From Bacteroidales bacterium GP1 (GTDB taxonomy: Bacteria > Bacteroidota > Bacteroidia > Bacteroidales > Muribaculaceae): a stretch of DNA of 20,308 bases. The DNA is taken from the NCBI GenBank assembly GCA_001701105.1, contig DAAI01000024.1:4807-25114 (forward strand), written 5' to 3'. The position numbers and the translations under genes are program-made. The notes below the pieces were generated by a model. The model made no database searches. It was not told where the DNA came from and saw nothing but the letters and a program-made list of their open reading frames with translations. This document shows positions 1-7,191 of the stretch, piece after piece (the stretch's first letter is position 1; every line of letters begins with the position of its first letter).

Positions 1-78
1 ATGGCCATGATCATATGGGCGGATGAAATCATTGCCCTTGCACAGGCCTACGAAACTCAGGCACTGCAATCATCTTAA
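1..78 (+). CDS. C-terminal tail of an unidentified protein (partial)
   Basis: The first frame is open from the left edge to a TAA at 76-78 and ends in ...DEIIALAQAYETQALQSS. The ATG at position 1 is probably internal, because the gene is cut by the window. The tail looks helical and shows no family motif, so no function is given. Its stop lies eight bases from the stop of the converging MFS permease gene, the compact tail-to-tail spacing also seen elsewhere in this window. It could be a chance open stretch, since only 25 codons are visible. Confidence 0.35.
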   Translation: MAMIIWADEIIALAQAYETQALQSS

Positions 79-86
79 AAGCAGGA

Positions 87-1436
87 TTATCTTTGGAGCT
101 TATTAGTACGCTCGGTGATGCGCGATACTATGAGCCATGCAAGCATTATTATCAATGCATAGGCAGCGAATATTAGCCATGGCCATTCCCATTCACCCAT
201 GAAAAGGCGCATGGGCATTCCGGTGGCAGGGATTTTCACAAATTCCCATGCACACCAGTGGTTGACAACTCCTCCGGCAATGAGGGTTCCGATGGTGGCT
301 CCAATTCCATTGCTCATAAACATCATAAGCCCCTGTGCGAATCCTTTCATCTTGTCGGGGGCAAGTTCCTGAATGTATAGATGTCCGGCTATCGTAATGA
401 AATTGAAGGCTATACCATAGACAAGCATCGACCCTATAAGAAGCCAAAGTCCTGAACCGGGATTACCCACCCCCAACATAAGGAATCGCAATGACCATGC
501 CAGGAGTCCTGCCGCATACACCCAGCGCATCCCGCGTTTCTTCATGCAGATTCCCACCAGCAGAATACAAGCCGCTTCCGAAATCTGGGAGAGGGAGAAC
601 AGCATAGTGGCATTTCCCGAAGCTATCGAATCGGCATATCCGGCTATACCCGTGAAATGGGTTATGAAAGGAGTTACAAATCCATTGGAAATCTGGAGGC
701 AGACGCCGCTGAATATTACAAATATCAGAAACACCACAATCTCTTTCCGCCCGAACATTATTTTTAGTGAGTCGGTAAGCGATCTGCCTCCGGTGCCGGG
801 TTCCTGCGCCACGCGGTGATTCGTGCTTTTAGGAAGGAATATGACATAGGCAGCCGTTATCATACCCATTATGCCGCTGCACATCAGCTGCATCGAGTTA
901 TATTGGAATCTTAAAGGCCCTGCATCGGCATTGTCTCCGAATGCAAAGCCAAAGACGCCATGATCCCAATATGCACAGTTGACGAACCACATTGCAGCCA
1001 CGAAACCCACGGTGCCCCAGACTCTAATTGACGGGAATACGGTAACAGGGCTTTTTCCATGCCGTGTGATTATTCCGAATGCCGCCGTATTAGCCAAGGC
1101 CATAGTGGGCATGTACAAGGATAGGAAGAGGACGTATAATGGATATAATATGCTGAATTCAAGCCGTGGATGAGCGAGCGCATACCGCCACATCACCAAC
1201 ATCACCACCGCGGCAGCCAGATGGCATCCGCACAATAGCCGTTCGGGACGCCCGGTGCGGTCGGCAAGACGCCCGAACAGCGGAGGCGTGATGATCGATA
1301 CAATCCCTATCGCAGCATAGAACCATGCTATCTCGCTCCCCAATCCTCCGGCTCCCAATAATTGGCCGAAGCATGGAAGATAACATCCCCATATGGAAAA
1401 CTGGAGGAAATAGAGAAGCGAGAGCCTGAGTTTCAC
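87..1436 (-). CDS. MFS permease, nucleoside:H+ symporter (NupG/XapB-like) family
   Basis: This is a polytopic inner-membrane transporter with about 12 hydrophobic segments. Its opening KLRLSLLYFLQFSIWGCYLP is the hallmark of the Nuc_H_symport family, which imports nucleosides with protons. A GRLADRTGRPERLL loop between TM2 and TM3 matches the MFS signature. The start is uncertain. The frame opens at a GTG at 1475, overlapping the upstream receptor gene by 23 bases. The GTG at 1434-1436 gives MKLRLSLL..., the usual family start, and lies 16 bases past the receptor stop, so I prefer it (449 residues). It follows the TonB-dependent receptor so closely that co-transcription is likely, which would pair outer- and inner-membrane uptake. 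The real substrate is not readable; nucleosides are the family default. Confidence 0.85.
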   Translation of the reverse strand: MKLRLSLLYFLQFSIWGCYLPCFGQLLGAGGLGSEIAWFYAAIGIVSIITPPLFGRLADRTGRPERLLCGCHLAAAVVMLVMWRYALAHPRLEFSILYPLYVLFLSLYMPTMALANTAAFGIITRHGKSPVTVFPSIRVWGTVGFVAAMWFVNCAYWDHGVFGFAFGDNADAGPLRFQYNSMQLMCSGIMGMITAAYVIFLPKSTNHRVAQEPGTGGRSLTDSLKIMFGRKEIVVFLIFVIFSGVCLQISNGFVTPFITHFTGIAGYADSIASGNATMLFSLSQISEAACILLVGICMKKRGMRWVYAAGLLAWSLRFLMLGVGNPGSGLWLLIGSMLVYGIAFNFITIAGHLYIQELAPDKMKGFAQGLMMFMSNGIGATIGTLIAGGVVNHWCAWEFVKIPATGMPMRLFMGEWEWPWLIFAAYALIIMLAWLIVSRITERTNKLQR

Positions 1437-1452
1437 AGTATCGAATCTTTGC

Positions 1453-3324
1453 TTAGAACTTGAATTCCACTCCACCCATTATCGTGGTGCCTGGCATCGG
1501 GCAGCCGTAGATTATCTGGTACCGGCTATTGGTGATGTTGTCGATCTTTACGAAGAGTGTAACGGGCACTGAGCTTCCCATCGTATAAGCACCCCTGAAA
1601 TTAAGGAGCGAATAGCTGATGGCCGAGCCGTCGGGATTACCGTTCTTCATACTCCAAATGCTCATTTCATCAAGGGTGAAGCTAAAGCGGCCCGGAGAAT
1701 ACGTGATTTCAGCGGTCAGCTTATTTTTGGGCGAATAGAGATTATTGGAATTAGTGTAAAGATACGACCATGAAGCGTTGGCCTGAAGATTCGGAAGTAT
1801 CTGATAAGCTGCTTCGAGTTCAAATCCTTTGTTGCGGAATTTACCCGTATTCACATTCCGTGGACGCCCATCGACCATGATCCGCTGAATCATGTTGCGG
1901 CCGTCGATAAAGAAGATGGCGGCTCCAAGCATGAGCTTATAGTCGAGCAGATGCTGACGGTAGCTCAATTCATAATTATACATATATTCCGGTTTGAGAT
2001 CCGGATTTGCAGGGGGGTAGAGATACAGCTCCCGGATATTTGGCGAGCGGAATCCTTTGCTGAAAGAGGCTTTTATCTGCGAAGCATGACCCGGCTTTAC
2101 TATCAATCCTGCTTGCGGCACCCAGATATTGCCATAGGTGGAACCATGCTGCAGCCTTACGCCGGCATTCACATTCAGAATGTCGCGGAAAAATCCCTGT
2201 TGCATCATAAGATATCCGGCCACTTCATTCACATGGTGAGCGGCCTCCGAAGAATGCACCGAGGGGTCATCTTTCGAGGAATTCCATATGCGTCCGCCCC
2301 AATGCTGGAAATCCACTCCGGCCGACAGCGTGTTGGCCTCCCATAGATAGAAGGATTCATACGCTGTAAAGCCCATATTATAATCGGTGGAATTGAAAAG
2401 ATAATCCAATGGAGTTGTGCCCGGGGCATTTCCGTCGTCGACCTTATGGCGCCCCCAGTTGATATATCCCTGGATGCCGCCGTCATATTTTTCATATTGG
2501 TTTTTCACGTATACGCCTCCCGTGCCGCGGAAAATATCCGTCCACATATTCTCAAGCGGCGATTGGAGTGTGCCCGGATTATTAGCGAGACTCTGCGTCA
2601 TGTCGACCATTCCGGCAACGCTCCAATGATTCGACAAGGCATATTTAAGCTGCACGAATTCGTTTGCGAGCCAGAATGCGCTGCCGGCACGGTTGCCGTT
2701 GCTGCGATCAAGCTGGCCGGATACGTTGGCCGAAAATTTACCTTTCTTATAGCCGGAAGAGAGGGCAAAATTCTGAGTAGTATATGAGCCGAACATCGCG
2801 CGGGCGCGCCCGGTGAGTCCTTCCTTTGTCTGCGAGCGGGTCACAAGATTGATCGACCCTCCCATCGCGTTCGACCCATACAGCAACGATGAGGGCCCTT
2901 TCACGATCTCCACTCGCTCCACGCCATTGGCCACATATGTATCTGCAAGACTATGGCCGAATACGCCGGCCCATTGAGGCTGACCGTCAATCATGAAAAG
3001 CACTTTATTGTCCTGACCGACGCCACGAATATTAACAGTTCCGGCGCTACCTCCCGACACGCCGTAGCCGGCGAATCCGCGCTCCGTAACGAATAAACCC
3101 GGAACACGCGACACAAGTACCGGCAATAGAGAGGTTTCTCCCGACTGTTCGATCTGAGTCGCCGTGACTTGAGTCACATTCAACGGGATTAATTCAGGAT
3201 CAGTTTTCAATGGAGCGGTCACGATTACTTCGTTAAGGTGAATCGTATCGCGTGGAGCTTCAGTTGCCGGCAATGCGAAACAAAAGCCTGCTAATGCCAG
3301 AATACCAAGAAATTGCTTTTTCAT
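1453..3324 (-). CDS. TonB-dependent outer-membrane receptor (BtuB-like)
   Basis: This 623-residue protein begins with a signal peptide (MKKQFLGILALAGFCFALPA). A TonB-box-like segment follows around residues 29-37 (HLNEVIVTA), then a plug domain to about residue 165 with VNIRGVGQDNKVLFMIDGQP and VERVEIVKGPSSLLYGSNAMGG. The rest is a beta barrel ending in an aromatic residue (GGVEFKF), as outer-membrane insertion requires. There is no N-terminal carboxypeptidase-like repeat, and the size is close to BtuB and heme or siderophore receptors rather than the ~1000-residue SusC glycan importers. No SusD partner is present. Cobalamin, heme or another metal chelate is plausible, but the ligand cannot be read. 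It leads a minus-strand unit with the MFS permease. The short leader leaves no room for a cobalamin riboswitch. Confidence 0.9.
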   Translation of the reverse strand: MKKQFLGILALAGFCFALPATEAPRDTIHLNEVIVTAPLKTDPELIPLNVTQVTATQIEQSGETSLLPVLVSRVPGLFVTERGFAGYGVSGGSAGTVNIRGVGQDNKVLFMIDGQPQWAGVFGHSLADTYVANGVERVEIVKGPSSLLYGSNAMGGSINLVTRSQTKEGLTGRARAMFGSYTTQNFALSSGYKKGKFSANVSGQLDRSNGNRAGSAFWLANEFVQLKYALSNHWSVAGMVDMTQSLANNPGTLQSPLENMWTDIFRGTGGVYVKNQYEKYDGGIQGYINWGRHKVDDGNAPGTTPLDYLFNSTDYNMGFTAYESFYLWEANTLSAGVDFQHWGGRIWNSSKDDPSVHSSEAAHHVNEVAGYLMMQQGFFRDILNVNAGVRLQHGSTYGNIWVPQAGLIVKPGHASQIKASFSKGFRSPNIRELYLYPPANPDLKPEYMYNYELSYRQHLLDYKLMLGAAIFFIDGRNMIQRIMVDGRPRNVNTGKFRNKGFELEAAYQILPNLQANASWSYLYTNSNNLYSPKNKLTAEITYSPGRFSFTLDEMSIWSMKNGNPDGSAISYSLLNFRGAYTMGSSVPVTLFVKIDNITNSRYQIIYGCPMPGTTIMGGVEFKF

Positions 3325-3362
3325 ATCTTATCTTTTTTTGACATATCCGGTTTCTTTGTCGG

Positions 3363-3370
3363 CAAAGTTA
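3363..3370 (-). promoter_or_regulatory. Putative -7 element for the TonB receptor gene
   Basis: On the minus strand the sequence reads TAACTTTGCC, a full match to the Bacteroidota -7 box TAnnTTTG, about 40 bases upstream of the receptor ATG. The expected -33 TTTG is poor at 19-21 bases spacing (only ACTG or TACT), so the promoter may be weak or need an activator. Confidence 0.5.
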
Positions 3371-3379
3371 ACAATTTTA

Positions 3380-3411
3380 TTTGAATATTCAGTATATTTC
3401 AGTTAACTTTG
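3380..3411 (+). promoter_or_regulatory. Bacteroidota sigma-ABfr promoter for the methyltransferase gene
   Basis: TTTG at 3380-3383, exactly 20 bases, then TAACTTTG at 3404-3411: a perfect match to the Bacteroidota primary-sigma consensus. Transcription should begin a few bases after 3411, giving a leader of roughly 60 nt that contains the run of ten C before the ATG at 3480. Confidence 0.85.
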
Positions 3412-3437
3412 CAACATAATTAATCGCGTGGCACAAT

Positions 3438-3447
3438 CCCCCCCCCC
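3438..3447. repeat. Homopolymeric C10 tract in the methyltransferase leader
   Basis: Ten consecutive C lie between the promoter and the ATG at 3480. Tracts like this are prone to slipped-strand length change. A GTG at 3428-3430 starts a reading frame through the tract that stops at 3467-3469 with ten C; with nine or twelve C it would run in frame into the methyltransferase. It may also be an assembly uncertainty. Confidence 0.75.
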
Positions 3448-3479
3448 GACGATGGCCCGCTCTAAATAATAGCGTTATT

Positions 3480-4073
3480 ATGACTCCTGAGGAAGTAGAA
3501 TTTTTCGACAGACTCGCCCCCGACTGGGATGCAAATGAAGTGCGCTCCACTCCGGCGCGCGTGGAATCAATACTTGCTAAGCTCCCCATCGAAGAAGGAA
3601 TGAATGTGCTCGACCTCGGCACAGGCACGGGGATATTGATTCCTTACCTCAGCAGGATAGTCGGACCCGCAGGACACGTTACCGGGATTGACCTTTCGGA
3701 TGGAATGCTCTCGCGTGCAATCGGAAAATACGGAAATCTTGGAAATGTCGATTTCTTGAAGATTGATTTTGAGGAGGAGCAAATACCGGGCCTATATGAT
3801 GTGGTGATGTTATATTGCGTATATCCTCATCTGCATGCTCCTGCCGATACGATGAACTGGCTATTCAAAATGAATATGAAACCAGATGGAATGATCGTGA
3901 TAGCATTCCCGTCGGATGAAAAATTTATAAATAATATCCACCATGAACGGAAATCGGATAGCGATCATCTTCCTCCCGCGCCGATGTTGGCCGGGATGAT
4001 AAATTCATGGGGATTTAAAGCGGAGGTGGTTTCCGACACTCCCGATGAATATGTAATAATTGTGAAGAGCTGA
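3480..4073 (+). CDS. Class I SAM-dependent methyltransferase
   Basis: This 197-residue protein has the Rossmann SAM-binding signature: motif I VLDLGTGTG at residues 43-51, and an acidic residue ending strand 2 in HVTGIDLSDGML (Asp71), which should hold the ribose. The N-terminal FFDRLAPDWD is typical of UbiE/Methyltransf_11-like small-molecule enzymes. The C-terminal half (LPPAPMLAGMINSWGF) is a poorly conserved substrate cap. The substrate is unknown. It has its own promoter, divergent from the TonB receptor, and converges on the XRE gene with nine bases between the stops. The ATG at 3480 is the first in frame; the frame is open further upstream to 3420 but has no start codon there. Small methyltransferases next to metal or cofactor receptors hint at a shared substrate class, but this is inference. 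Confidence 0.88.
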   Translation: MTPEEVEFFDRLAPDWDANEVRSTPARVESILAKLPIEEGMNVLDLGTGTGILIPYLSRIVGPAGHVTGIDLSDGMLSRAIGKYGNLGNVDFLKIDFEEEQIPGLYDVVMLYCVYPHLHAPADTMNWLFKMNMKPDGMIVIAFPSDEKFINNIHHERKSDSDHLPPAPMLAGMINSWGFKAEVVSDTPDEYVIIVKS

Positions 4074-4086
4074 GCCGAATGCTCAG
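4070..4086. terminator. Hairpin across the convergent stop codons
   Basis: CTGAGC at 4070-4075 pairs with GCTCAG at 4081-4086 around a five-base loop. Both arms contain a UGA stop: 4071-4073 for the methyltransferase and, on the minus strand, 4085-4083 for the XRE gene. No T tract follows on either strand, so it may only be a weak bidirectional transcript end. Confidence 0.35.
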
Positions 4087-4541
4087 TATCTAATCCCATT
4101 CTTTACGAGCAGCTCTTTCAGCCTCATATTCTCCTCACGCAACCTGTCGACTTCTTCCCGCAGATCGTCAATCCTGTCGGATAGCCGGTCGTTGCGTTTT
4201 GTAAGATAGTCGATTCTGTCATGGGATTCGGCGTCCGCCACCCCTTTTTGCCGCTGATGTGCAAGTTCATGAAAATGATTCAGCAGCTGGGTAAGCGAAT
4301 CCGACTGATCGGCAATATGGGTGTGCGGGGGCACACCGTCCGTGGCATCATCCAGCGTGTAGTCTTCAAGATTGTCAAGGTCGAATATTTCTTTTATCTT
4401 TTCCAATTTCTCCTCCGGTAGCCGGCTGCGTCCGTTTTCGATGGCCGAAAGAAAACTCGGCCTTACCTGAAGCATATCCGCCAGCGCACGCTGGCTTATT
4501 CCGGCCATTTTGCGCAATCTTACCAAATCGATTCTACTCAT
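4083..4541 (-). CDS. XRE-family helix-turn-helix regulator with coiled-coil tail
   Basis: Residues 6-60 form a Cro/C1-type helix-turn-helix domain (MAGISQRALADMLQVRPSFL, then SAIENGRSRLPEE), expected to bind DNA. A polar linker follows. The C-terminal region, from about residue 105 to 147, is highly charged with heptad-like leucines (DRLSDRIDDLREEVDRLREE), indicating a coiled coil that probably dimerises the protein or binds a partner. There is no peptidase, sensor or cupin domain, so no ligand can be inferred. The gene stands alone on the minus strand behind a perfect promoter, converging on the methyltransferase and divergent from the glutaminase operon. Control of either neighbour, or of itself, is plausible but unproven. 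Confidence 0.88.
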   Translation of the reverse strand: MSRIDLVRLRKMAGISQRALADMLQVRPSFLSAIENGRSRLPEEKLEKIKEIFDLDNLEDYTLDDATDGVPPHTHIADQSDSLTQLLNHFHELAHQRQKGVADAESHDRIDYLTKRNDRLSDRIDDLREEVDRLREENMRLKELLVKNGIRY

Positions 4542-4612
4542 ATCTCAAAATATTTTCCCTGATTCTGACTCTTGCCGTTTCCGGCCAATTTCCATCGTTT
4601 TTTATTCATTAG

Positions 4613-4644
4613 CAAAGTTAATACATATATCATTATTATACAAA
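4613..4644 (-). promoter_or_regulatory. Bacteroidota promoter for the XRE regulator
   Basis: Read on the minus strand: TTTG (4644-4641), exactly 20 bases, TAACTTTG (4620-4613). This is a perfect consensus, about 70 bases upstream of the regulator ATG at 4541. Confidence 0.85.
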
Positions 4645-4839
4645 TATTTTTATGCTTCTCACGGTCCGATTGTAGGCGCGTTGCCGAACAATACGACATT
4701 TCTAAATGTTATAAAAACGTAAATTAAAACGAACATCCAATGCGATCTTGCAAGGATGAAATTATGATAGAACACAACGATTCCCCGATTATTAATTCTC
4801 TCGGAACATTTTCTATCGAACAAATTAATTGAAAATATT
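4645..4839. other. A/T-rich leader region upstream of the glutaminase operon
   Basis: Together with the XRE promoter this fills the ~300-base divergent gap. I could not find a TTTG-N19-21-TAnnTTTG promoter facing the glutaminase gene. A short palindrome, ACATTTCTAAATGT at 4696-4709, could be an operator or a chance A/T repeat. The operon may use an alternative sigma factor or an activator-dependent promoter. Confidence 0.4.
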
Positions 4840-5808
4840 ATGGAAAAAACACTGACTCATTCGCAAATCCAACAAGCCGTAGAAGAGGCATATTCTGAAT
4901 GCAAGAATATAGAAGGAGGACATAACGCGGACTATATCCCATTTCTTGCCAACATCGACCCGAATCTTTTCGGCATAAGCCTTACCCTGGCCGACGGCAC
5001 CACTTTCAGTGCAGGCGACACGGAGTATAAATTCGGCATAGAGTCGATCTCCAAGGTGCTCACAGCAATTTTGATCCTCAAGCAACACGGAGCCGAGGCA
5101 GTCCTGAAGCAGATAGGTGCCGATGCTACGGGTCTCCCCTTCAATTCAATCTTCGCAATTCTTCTCGAGAACGACCATCCCTCCACACCGCTTGTAAACG
5201 CCGGTGCAATCACGGCTTGCTCGATGGTGACTCCCAAGGGTGATTCCTGGGGTAAATGGGAGGCAATCATCAATAATTTCACCGATCTCTGCGGATCTGA
5301 GGCCCAAGTGATTGATGAACTCTATCAATCAGAATCGGCTACCAATTTCAACAATCGCTCAATCGCGTGGTTATTGAAAAATTATAACCGCATTTACGAT
5401 GATGTGGATATGAGTCTCGACCTTTACACGCGTCAATGTTCCGTGGGAATCACGGCTTCTCAATTGGCAATCTGCGCCGCCACTATTGCCAACCGCGGTG
5501 TAAACCCGGTGACGGGCAAGACCGTGTTCCAGCCCGAACTGGCTCCTAAGATTACCACTCTCATATCTTCCGTGGGATTCTATCAGAACACGGGCGACTG
5601 GATGTACACCGCCGGCATCCCCGCAAAGAGCGGCGTAGGCGGAGGCGTTCTTGCGGTATATCCCGGAGTAATGGGAGTTGCGGCTTTCGCTCCTCCTTTG
5701 GATCAGGCCGGTAATTCCGTTAAGGCCCAGGCTGCCGTGAAGGCTATCATGAAGAAACTCGATCTCGGAGTGTTCAATGGCGACAACGTACGAGTCGTGG
5801 CCGACTGA
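4840..5808 (+). CDS. glsA: Glutaminase A (serine-dependent, beta-lactamase fold)
   Basis: The enzyme hydrolyses L-glutamine to glutamate and ammonia in the cytoplasm. The 322-residue length fits the GlsA family. The catalytic SxxK motif is visible as Ser69-Ile-Ser-Lys72 within KFGIESISKVLTAI, and the conserved PLVNAGAI segment lies near residues 117-124. A glycine-rich C-terminal segment (AKSGVGGGVLAVYPG) matches the family's last catalytic-domain strand. No signal peptide is present. The ATG follows an A-rich leader (GAAAATATT), as usual for Bacteroidota. It leads an operon with an MFS transporter and an asparaginase. In other Bacteroidales and enterobacteria glutaminase supports acid tolerance, when paired with a glutamate/GABA antiporter, or nitrogen supply. 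No GadB or GadC gene is in view. Confidence 0.95.
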   Translation: MEKTLTHSQIQQAVEEAYSECKNIEGGHNADYIPFLANIDPNLFGISLTLADGTTFSAGDTEYKFGIESISKVLTAILILKQHGAEAVLKQIGADATGLPFNSIFAILLENDHPSTPLVNAGAITACSMVTPKGDSWGKWEAIINNFTDLCGSEAQVIDELYQSESATNFNNRSIAWLLKNYNRIYDDVDMSLDLYTRQCSVGITASQLAICAATIANRGVNPVTGKTVFQPELAPKITTLISSVGFYQNTGDWMYTAGIPAKSGVGGGVLAVYPGVMGVAAFAPPLDQAGNSVKAQAAVKAIMKKLDLGVFNGDNVRVVAD

Positions 5809-5854
5809 CCCTTTCTTTAAAAGATATTATAAACATCAATAGTTACAAAACCCT

Positions 5855-5873
5855 GAATCTTTCCTGAAGATTC
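5855..5873 (+). other. Intercistronic hairpin between glutaminase and MFS genes
   Basis: GAATCTT (5855-5861) pairs perfectly with AAGATTC (5867-5873) around a TCCTG loop, 16 bases before the MFS ATG. No T tract follows, so it is not a standard terminator. It could act in mRNA processing or stability, or tune translation of the transporter. Confidence 0.45.
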
Positions 5874-5889
5874 CGATATAAAAATCATT

Positions 5890-7164
5890 ATGCAAGTTAA
5901 AACAGGAAAAGGCACCATCTCAATGATGGTGGTGCTCGCAATATGGTCATTGTCGCTTGCCGTCGATCTTCCCGGCCTGGCAGTAACCCCGATAGAAGGA
6001 CAATTACATTCAATCTTCCATGACGCTACGGATTTCAAGATCCAGTTGCTCACAGTGCTCCCGAATCTTGTGATCATTCCGTTTGTATTGCTATCCGGTA
6101 AGCTATCGGAGACTCGCCATAAGATTGCGGTGATCTTAGCCGGTACGGTGCTTTACATAGCAGCCGGCGCGCTCTCGATATTCTCAAGCTCGCTGAATAT
6201 GCTAATCTTGCTGAGCTGTCTGCTCGGCGCAGGGTGCGGCCTTATTCTTCCGTTCTCCACGGGTCTCATCGCAGATGTATTCACCGGGAAGTACAGGATG
6301 AAGCAGATGGGTATCATCTCCGCTATCGGTAACGTAGCCCTCGTTGTTGCTACGTTCGTAGTAGGATTCCTTGCTGCCAAGAGCTGGCATCTCCCATTCC
6401 TCGTATATCTCCTCCCGCTTTTGTCGCTCGTGCTCATTCCGTTCCTGCGCAAGATTCCAAAGAGTGATTATGCGCAGCCCGCTCCGGCCACAACCGATGC
6501 CTCCAAGACTTCAGCTCCGGCCTCGATACCGGCTGTTGATGCCGACGGTTTCTCCACAAAGGGGCAGAAAGTGAAGGGCGGTTTCTATATCGGCCGAACC
6601 GTATGGCTGTTGCTCGCTTATTTCTTCTTCGTGTTTGCCACCTGCATCCCTTGCTACTATATCCCCAACATGAGCTGGATTAACACCGAGGCTGCATCCA
6701 CAATGACATCCGTTTTCTATTTCGCAATGTTTGTCATCGGTCTGGCCCTCACTCCGTTCATGAAATTCTTCCGTAAGACCACATTCATCGTGGCCACAGC
6801 CATGATCGTTGCAGGATTCGCCATCTTCATTTTCTGGCAATCGTTTGTGCCTTACATTATAGCCGCGGCTCTTGCCGGACTCGGAAATGGTATCGCACAG
6901 CCTATATTCTACACCAAGGCTACGGAAGTAGTGGTTAGCGATAGCAAATCGACCCTGTCACTCGCCTATCTTCAGGTAGCAAACTATGTCGCTATCTCCC
7001 TCGTGCCTGTTATTATCAATGCCGCACGCGCGATTTTCCATCAGCCCACAAGCACTCTGTTCCCCTTTGTTTTCGTGGGTATTCTTACGGCGATTGTCCT
7101 TGTGTTCGTCATCATCCGCTCGCGTCATTTCGTATTCGGAATGAGTAAGAACTATTATGAGTAA
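5890..7164 (+). CDS. MFS transporter within the glutaminase-asparaginase operon
   Basis: This 424-residue protein has about 12 membrane segments in two halves, joined by a Pro/Ala/Thr-rich cytoplasmic loop around residues 195-225 (YAQPAPATTDASKTSAPA). The first half carries an MFS-like LSGKLSETRHKIAV loop between TM2 and TM3. The general style is that of drug/metabolite:H+ antiporters; no amino-acid-specific motif can be read. It sits 81 bases after glsA and 27 bases before the asparaginase gene, all on one strand, so co-expression is very likely. By context it may import glutamine or asparagine, or export glutamate, aspartate or related products. It is not a GadC-type APC antiporter. The ATG at 5890 gives a short cytoplasmic N-terminus before TM1. 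Confidence 0.88.
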   Translation: MQVKTGKGTISMMVVLAIWSLSLAVDLPGLAVTPIEGQLHSIFHDATDFKIQLLTVLPNLVIIPFVLLSGKLSETRHKIAVILAGTVLYIAAGALSIFSSSLNMLILLSCLLGAGCGLILPFSTGLIADVFTGKYRMKQMGIISAIGNVALVVATFVVGFLAAKSWHLPFLVYLLPLLSLVLIPFLRKIPKSDYAQPAPATTDASKTSAPASIPAVDADGFSTKGQKVKGGFYIGRTVWLLLAYFFFVFATCIPCYYIPNMSWINTEAASTMTSVFYFAMFVIGLALTPFMKFFRKTTFIVATAMIVAGFAIFIFWQSFVPYIIAAALAGLGNGIAQPIFYTKATEVVVSDSKSTLSLAYLQVANYVAISLVPVIINAARAIFHQPTSTLFPFVFVGILTAIVLVFVIIRSRHFVFGMSKNYYE

Positions 7165-7191
7165 ATTACAAACCTTATAAAAAAGATTATT

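Larger units (their letters stand above)
3362..3412. repeat. 11-bp perfect inverted repeat in the divergent promoter region
   Basis: GCAAAGTTAAC at 3362-3372 and GTTAACTTTGC at 3402-3412 are perfect reverse complements separated by 29 bases. Each arm holds the -7 element of one of the two divergent promoters, so the repeat arises partly from promoter consensus. The GTTAAC core goes beyond that consensus and could be a shared operator. Confidence 0.7.

Noticed and set aside
3325..3363. Cobalamin riboswitch upstream of the BtuB-like receptor
   Set aside because: The predicted leader is only about 35-40 bases, far too short for the aptamer, and no B12-box-like sequence is visible.
3362..3412. 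Invertible promoter (inverton) flanked by the 11-bp inverted repeat
   Set aside because: The 29-base spacer is much shorter than known Bacteroides invertible promoters, no recombinase is nearby, and the arms are largely explained by two opposed -7 boxes.
5855..5873. Terminator between glutaminase and the MFS gene
   Set aside because: The seven-pair stem is not followed by a T tract, and the next start codon is only 16 bases away, so it is listed as an intercistronic hairpin.
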